A stretch of DNA of 8,797 nt. Origin: Nitrososphaerales archaeon (GTDB lineage: Archaea > Thermoproteota > Nitrososphaeria > Nitrososphaerales > UBA57). Below the pieces are notes generated by a model. That model was given only the letters and a program-made list of their open reading frames with translations, ran no database searches and was not told where the DNA came from. Positions 5,268 through 8,797 of the stretch are shown here, piece by piece. Location: NCBI GenBank assembly GCA_022449325.1, contig JAKUSK010000033.1, positions 1 to 8,797 of the forward strand. The letters run 5' to 3'. A program made the translations under genes and the position numbers. Numbering within the stretch: position 1 is the stretch's first letter; the number at the start of each line of letters is the position of its first letter.

Positions 5268-7378
5268 CTGATAATAAATTAGTTAGTAAGGATGATTGTG
5301 GAGTATTTGCAGTCTTAAAGAAAAAACACTCTTCTAAAATTCCTAATCAAATAGCTGTTGATGGTATTGAATGTGTTAGATTTCGCGGTAGTAAATTTGG
5401 TGCTGGCTTTGCATCATTTAATATTGAAAATTCTAATAAAGATTTTTTATTGAGTATATTTGTAGAAAATGAGAATACATTTGATGAAATAAAGACTATT
5501 TTATCTGATCATGGTTTTACTATTGGAAACATTAAATCACAAACAATTGCAGCTTCTGAATTGTCACTTGACATATCTTTGATTATTAGTACTGATAATT
5601 CAGAAAAATTATCTCAAGTAGTTAACGAAATCAATTATAAATTTTCTACTCCTAATTATCGCGCTAGAATTTATTCTTCAGGAAATTATGTTAACGTCTA
5701 TAAAGACATAGGCTATCCTTCTGATGTAGCTTCTTCTACAGGCCTTATAACATCTGATACTGTTGCTGATTTATGGATTGCTCATACTCGACAACCTACT
5801 AATTCACCTGGTTCTTCTGCAATTTGGTGTCATCCATTTTCTAATGTAAATGCTGCTATTGTACATAATGGAGACATTAGCTCTTTTGGTTCAAATATTA
5901 ATTTTCTTAATTATCGTGGAGTAACAAATCTTGTAGGAACTGATAGTGAAGTTGTTGCATTTATTGTAGATTATCTAGCTCGTATTGAAAATTTATCAAT
6001 GAACGATATTGGCTTAATTCTTTCTAATCCATATGATCGATTTCTTTATAGATTGGGAAGTGACAAAACAAAATATATACGCGATTTGCTCTATCGTTAT
6101 CGCGGTGCTGAATTAGACGGACCATTTACTATTTTTATTGGATATTCTGATGGAAATGATGTATACCTTCTTGCCGTCATTGATCGTTCTAAATTTCGTC
6201 CTGTAGTAATTGGTGAAGACGATGACTGTATTTACATGGCTAGTGAAGAATGTCAAATTAGAATGTTATCTCCTAAAGCAAATATCTGGACTCCACAACC
6301 TGGAAGATTTGTTCTTGCTTCAATGAATCAAGGTATTATTGAATCTGGACGAGATTCTGATACAATTGATTCAATTAGTTCTGACCTGATACAAATTGAG
6401 AATTCTCATGACATCTCTCAAAATATTATTGATTCAAACGGCCTATCGTCATATGAATTGAATACGAATATCAAGTCTATTTTAAGCGATGGACCAAAAC
6501 AAGTTAATTTAATGAATGTACGAGGCCAAAGATATCTCGGTGTTAACCTTCCCAAAGATACTGAATTAAATATTTACGGTACACCTGGAAATTGTCTCGC
6601 TAATTTCAATAAAGGCACTAACATCAATGTTTATGGAAGTGCTGAAGATAATGTAGCTGATACTATGTATGAAGGTAAGATTACAATTCATGGCAATACT
6701 CGTGATGTAATTGGTTATGCACTTCAAGGCGGTAAAATATTTATTCGCGGTAATGTTGGAAATCGTGCATTTATTTTAATGCGTGAATACGAAGAAAGCC
6801 GTCCTGTTGTTATTGTAGGAAATCGAGCAGATGATTATTTTGGTGAATATATGGCTGGAGGTCTTGCATTGGTTCTTGGGATTGATTCTCTTGATTCTGC
6901 AGAACCAGAACAATTGGTAGGTAATTTTCTTGCTACTGGAATGTTACGTGGTCTAATTTATGTAAGAGGAAAAGTTAATGCTGATTCTATTGGATTAAAA
7001 CCTCCTAAAGAAGATATAATTAATTATCTCTCTTATCTTAATTATAAAGGGGTTATTGATACTGATTTATTCGAGCAACTCTCATCTGCTTCTGATATAA
7101 ATCTTAATTTCTTAAAATCAAAACTCTCTGACGATGCATTCAATTCAGTGAAGAAACTATTTTCTAGCAAATATAGTGTTAATTTAGATATTGAATACCG
7201 AAAACTAGATTCTTCTGATCTTGAGTTATTGATTCCATATCTTAATGAATTCGTATCTGATTTTGATATTTCAGACGATGTACTAAACAAGCTTCTTAGT
7301 TCTGAATATACGATTGTACGATCTATTGATAAATCCAAAGATTCAAAAACTCCAAAAGTAACAATTGTCGAAGAATAA
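5264..7378 (+). CDS. Glutamate synthase glutaminase-GXGXG fusion subunit
   Basis: A 704-residue fusion of two modules that many archaea encode separately. Residues 12-360 are a class II (Ntn-type) glutamine amidotransferase that hydrolyses glutamine. They show CGVF with candidate nucleophile C12, AHTRQPTN (173-180), WCHPF, the oxyanion motif HNGD (201-204) and GTDSE with D227. The roughly 100-residue stretch between the Cys loop and HTRQPTN is typical of the archaeal GlxB-like family. Residues about 411-570 are the GXGXG beta-helix domain (LNIYG, INVYG, ITIHG, IFIRG repeats), a structural part of glutamate synthases. The remaining C-terminus is a mostly helical tail. C12 would become N-terminal only after removal of an 11-residue propeptide. 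The start is TTG, overlapping the upstream TGA by 4 bp, with AGGTG 7 nt before it. No GltD-like NAD(P)H subunit lies nearby, so ferredoxin or another donor is likely. Confidence 0.9.
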   Translation: MTDNKLVSKDDCGVFAVLKKKHSSKIPNQIAVDGIECVRFRGSKFGAGFASFNIENSNKDFLLSIFVENENTFDEIKTILSDHGFTIGNIKSQTIAASELSLDISLIISTDNSEKLSQVVNEINYKFSTPNYRARIYSSGNYVNVYKDIGYPSDVASSTGLITSDTVADLWIAHTRQPTNSPGSSAIWCHPFSNVNAAIVHNGDISSFGSNINFLNYRGVTNLVGTDSEVVAFIVDYLARIENLSMNDIGLILSNPYDRFLYRLGSDKTKYIRDLLYRYRGAELDGPFTIFIGYSDGNDVYLLAVIDRSKFRPVVIGEDDDCIYMASEECQIRMLSPKANIWTPQPGRFVLASMNQGIIESGRDSDTIDSISSDLIQIENSHDISQNIIDSNGLSSYELNTNIKSILSDGPKQVNLMNVRGQRYLGVNLPKDTELNIYGTPGNCLANFNKGTNINVYGSAEDNVADTMYEGKITIHGNTRDVIGYALQGGKIFIRGNVGNRAFILMREYEESRPVVIVGNRADDYFGEYMAGGLALVLGIDSLDSAEPEQLVGNFLATGMLRGLIYVRGKVNADSIGLKPPKEDIINYLSYLNYKGVIDTDLFEQLSSASDINLNFLKSKLSDDAFNSVKKLFSSKYSVNLDIEYRKLDSSDLELLIPYLNEFVSDFDISDDVLNKLLSSEYTIVRSIDKSKDSKTPKVTIVEE

Positions 7379-7393
7379 AATTTATTCTTTTTT
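7371..7393. terminator. Candidate bidirectional terminator at convergent stops
   Basis: AAGAATAAA (7371-7379) and TTTATTCTT (7381-7389) are perfect 9-bp inverted arms around a single A. They span the stop codons of the glutamate synthase operon and of the facing small gene. On the plus strand the arm runs into six T residues (7388-7393), which resembles an archaeal T-run terminator. On the minus strand only short T stretches follow. The palindrome partly reflects facing TAA stops and AT-rich codons. Confidence 0.4.
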
Positions 7394-7744
7394 ACCTTTT
7401 AATTTATCTGATAGGGAAGTCATTTTCCCATCTTTTGACACTGATATTGAAGTGGGCACTGTAATTCTTAATCCTGTGTTTCTAAATACTGCTAATAACT
7501 CTCCTCCTGATATAGTGTTATTTATTTTACCATTTTTGATTAATTCTATTAACTGATTTACTATACGTTCTGTCTCTTTTGGATAATACGCCTCAGCAAT
7601 TTTTAATACTTCATCGCCTCGATCAACCAATCTTGACACTAGAATATCCTTTGGATTAACTTGCTTATTCTTATTCTCAATTCTTTTCATTAATTCCTTT
7701 ATTTTCTTTTGTTTCAGAATTTCTAATTCTTTATCTTCACTCAT
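7382..7744 (-). CDS. Small TFAR19/PDCD5-related DNA-binding-like protein (tentative)
   Basis: A 120-residue, Lys-rich protein with no signal peptide or membrane segment. It opens with a charged helix (MSEDKELEILKQKKIKELMKR region, residues 1-28) similar to archaeal PDCD5/TFAR19-type proteins. A compact core follows: ILVSRLVDRGDEVLKIAEAYYP (34-55), ERIVNQLIELIKNGKI (59-74), then ISGGELLAVFRNTGLRITVPTSI (78-100). The 'I-x-GGEL-x-x-x-FR-x-x-G-x-R' pattern is one I associate with a crenarchaeal/thaumarchaeal family annotated as TFAR19-related DNA-binding protein. That is recollection of a family pattern, not a search result, and DNA binding itself is not shown by the sequence. It ends 3 bp from the operon it faces and is divergent from serA. 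Its promoter carries a perfect inverted repeat, so it may be tightly regulated. Confidence 0.65.
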   Translation of the reverse strand: MSEDKELEILKQKKIKELMKRIENKNKQVNPKDILVSRLVDRGDEVLKIAEAYYPKETERIVNQLIELIKNGKINNTISGGELLAVFRNTGLRITVPTSISVSKDGKMTSLSDKLKGKKE

Positions 7745-7752
7745 TCTCGGTA

Positions 7753-7775
7753 TATATTAGAAAATCTCTAATATA
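7753..7775. promoter_or_regulatory. Candidate operator: inverted repeat TATATTAGA-N5-TCTAATATA
   Basis: Perfect 9-bp arms (7753-7761 and 7767-7775) flank AAATC. The repeat overlaps the TATA-like box of the minus-strand gene on one side and approaches its predicted transcription start on the other, the usual position of an archaeal repressor site. Regulator binding is inferred, not shown. Confidence 0.45.
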
Positions 7776-7778
7776 AAA
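7771..7778 (-). promoter_or_regulatory. TATA box for the TFAR19-like gene
   Basis: On the minus strand this reads TTTTATAT, centred about 30 bp upstream of the ATG at 7744, implying a leader of only about 3-5 nt. It matches the archaeal TATA consensus well and overlaps the right arm of the inverted repeat at 7753-7775. Confidence 0.5.
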
Positions 7779-7795
7779 CAAATGATAAAATAAGG

Positions 7796-7803
7796 TTTAA
7801 ATG
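7796..7803 (+). promoter_or_regulatory. TATA box for serA
   Basis: TTTAAATG, preceded by a purine-rich stretch (AAAATAAGG) that could act as the TFB recognition element, is centred about 32 bp upstream of the TTG start at 7832. A leader of about 5 nt would follow. No Shine-Dalgarno sequence is seen before the TTG. Confidence 0.5.
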
Positions 7804-7831
7804 CGGTAATTAGACAATAACGTTTACTTAA

Positions 7832-8773
7832 TTGAATTCAGATAAAAAAATTCTTATTTGTGATAAAATAGAACCCGAAGGCATCAATTTACTGACTGAA
7901 TCGGGGTTTAATATTTTGGAAAGAACGTCAATCACTCCAGATGAACTACTTGAAGAAATTAAAGATGTTCATGTTGTAGTTGTTCGTAGTCGAACCAAAA
8001 TTACTGAGTCTGTAATTAATAACGGAAAAAACCTTCAATTAATCTGTAGGCCCGGAACTGGTCTAGATAATATTGATACATCTGCTGCAAATAATCATGA
8101 CATTCCGGTTTATAATTCAGTTGAGGCTTCTACCAATGCAGTTGCTGAATTGACTATTTCTCTTGCAGTTAGCCTCTCTCGTTCTATTCCTTTAGCAGAT
8201 CAAGCATTGAAAAATGGCGAATGGTTAAAAAATTCTCTTCTTGGTAGCGAATTACGAGGCAAAATATTTGGTGTTATTGGTCTTGGACGTATTGGCCGTC
8301 GAACTGGTATTCTTGCATCTGCTCTTGAAATGAAAGTTATTGGTTTTGAAAAAGAAGTTGTTGATCCTGAATACTTGAAAAAATACAATGTTACTCAAGT
8401 CGAATTTGACGAATTATTATCTACTTCTGATTTTATCAGCTTACATCTGCCTGCTACACCTGAAACAATTAACATGATAGGAAAAAAACAATTTGAACTA
8501 ATGAAAAATACCTCATTTATTATTAATACTGCTCGAGGTCAATTGATTGTTGAATCTGATTTATTTGACGCACTTACTAACAATCAAATCGCCGGTGCAG
8601 CTTTAGATGTTTTCGAAACAGAACCTCCTACTAACTCTGAATTAATTAAACTGAAAAATTTAATCGCTACTCCTCATATTGGCGCTCAAATTATAGAAGC
8701 ACAAAAAGATGCATCCATCGTTATTGCTCAAAAAATTATAAAATATTATTCAGATAATCGCCCTGAGGAATAG
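7832..8773 (+). CDS. serA: D-3-phosphoglycerate dehydrogenase, short form without ACT domain
   Basis: This is a D-isomer-specific 2-hydroxyacid dehydrogenase, most likely catalysing the first step of serine synthesis: oxidation of 3-phosphoglycerate to 3-phosphohydroxypyruvate with NAD+. The substrate-domain motif RPGTGLDNID spans residues 73-82. The Rossmann loop GLGRIG (150-155) is followed by an acidic residue (E173) after the second strand, which favours NAD over NADP. The catalytic triad is recognisable as R235 (NTARG), E264 (FETEP) and H282 (TPHIGAQ). At 313 residues it is the short type: no ACT domain, so no obvious serine feedback site. The TTG start directly follows an in-frame TAA, and the protein reaches its first strand (KKILICDKIEPEG) at once, so no longer start is possible. 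Related dehydrogenases of other hydroxyacids share the fold, so substrate identity is likely rather than certain. Confidence 0.88.
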   Translation: MNSDKKILICDKIEPEGINLLTESGFNILERTSITPDELLEEIKDVHVVVVRSRTKITESVINNGKNLQLICRPGTGLDNIDTSAANNHDIPVYNSVEASTNAVAELTISLAVSLSRSIPLADQALKNGEWLKNSLLGSELRGKIFGVIGLGRIGRRTGILASALEMKVIGFEKEVVDPEYLKKYNVTQVEFDELLSTSDFISLHLPATPETINMIGKKQFELMKNTSFIINTARGQLIVESDLFDALTNNQIAGAALDVFETEPPTNSELIKLKNLIATPHIGAQIIEAQKDASIVIAQKIIKYYSDNRPEE

Positions 8774-8797
8774 TGATTCTCTTGAGAGAATTAGCTA
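8773..8797 (+). CDS. Possible start of a downstream gene (GTG, partial)
   Basis: A GTG at 8773-8775 overlaps the last base of the serA stop and opens a frame (M-I-L-L-R-E-L-A) running to the window edge. GAGG at 8765-8768 gives a weak Shine-Dalgarno match 4 nt before it. A TTG in the same frame at 8782 is an alternative. Only eight codons are visible, so the call depends on spacing alone and no product can be named. The same bases contain the palindrome ATTCTCT-TG-AGAGAAT (8776-8791). Confidence 0.3.

Noticed and set aside
5264..7378. Frameshift or accidental fusion between the glutaminase and GXGXG modules
   Set aside because: The frame is continuous, the linker (about residues 360-410) is a plausible flexible Ser/Asp/Asn-rich connector, and codon use does not change across it, so a genuine fusion protein is more likely.
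7365..7556. Plus-strand frame of 63 codons starting inside the glutamate synthase stop region
   Set aside because: It is antisense to the TFAR19-like gene and begins across the convergent palindrome; no ribosome site and no family resemblance.
1..8797. Defence island, prophage, insertion sequence, CRISPR or tRNA gene
   Set aside because: All of the sequence is accounted for by housekeeping-type genes and short promoters; no direct repeats, integrase or transposase motifs, or cloverleaf-like sequence were seen.

Overview
The window looks like a piece of an ammonia-oxidising-type thaumarchaeon (Nitrososphaerota, most likely Nitrosopumilales). This is inferred from the combination of strongly AT-rich, densely packed genes, a PAC2-family proteasome chaperone homologue, an RtcB plus archease RNA-ligase pair, a small archaeal TFAR19/PDCD5-like protein, TTG and GTG starts, and TATA-like boxes placed about 27-33 bp upstream of start codons, as expected for leaderless or near-leaderless archaeal transcripts. 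I see no mobile element, CRISPR array, tRNA or rRNA, and no gene-free stretch longer than about 90 bp.

Layout. Bases 1-1754 (minus strand) hold an RNA-repair pair: rtcB followed 2 bp later by an archease gene that runs off the left edge. Divergent from rtcB is a small DUF167/YggU-family gene (plus strand), whose stop nearly touches the stop of a convergent PAC2-family gene (minus, 2067-2825). A 54-bp divergent promoter region then separates PAC2 from a two-gene plus-strand operon (2880-7378) encoding an archaeal-type glutamate synthase: an FMN/iron-sulfur synthase subunit, and a fused glutaminase-GXGXG subunit whose TTG start overlaps the upstream stop. Convergent with it is a small TFAR19/PDCD5-like gene (minus, 7382-7744). 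Divergent from that is serA (plus, 7832-8773), a D-3-phosphoglycerate dehydrogenase without an ACT domain. A downstream gene may begin at a GTG overlapping the serA stop.

How the genes fit together. RtcB and archease form the 3'-phosphate RNA ligase system used in tRNA splicing. The two glutamate synthase subunits should together move glutamine amide nitrogen to 2-oxoglutarate, using a reductant such as ferredoxin; no NAD(P)H-oxidising GltD-type subunit is visible. Glutamate is the amino donor in serine synthesis, so serA nearby makes metabolic sense, although it has its own promoter.

The most interesting observation is that the 795-residue FMN subunit appears to contain its catalytic domain twice. 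The first copy (about residues 20-430) keeps the FMN-binding loops and a C-x5-C-x4-C iron-sulfur motif. The second copy (about residues 447-795) follows the same order of secondary landmarks but has lost the FMN loop segment and all the cluster cysteines. It looks like a pseudoenzyme half fused to the active half. Several perfect short inverted repeats at promoters and at both convergent gene ends are also recorded.
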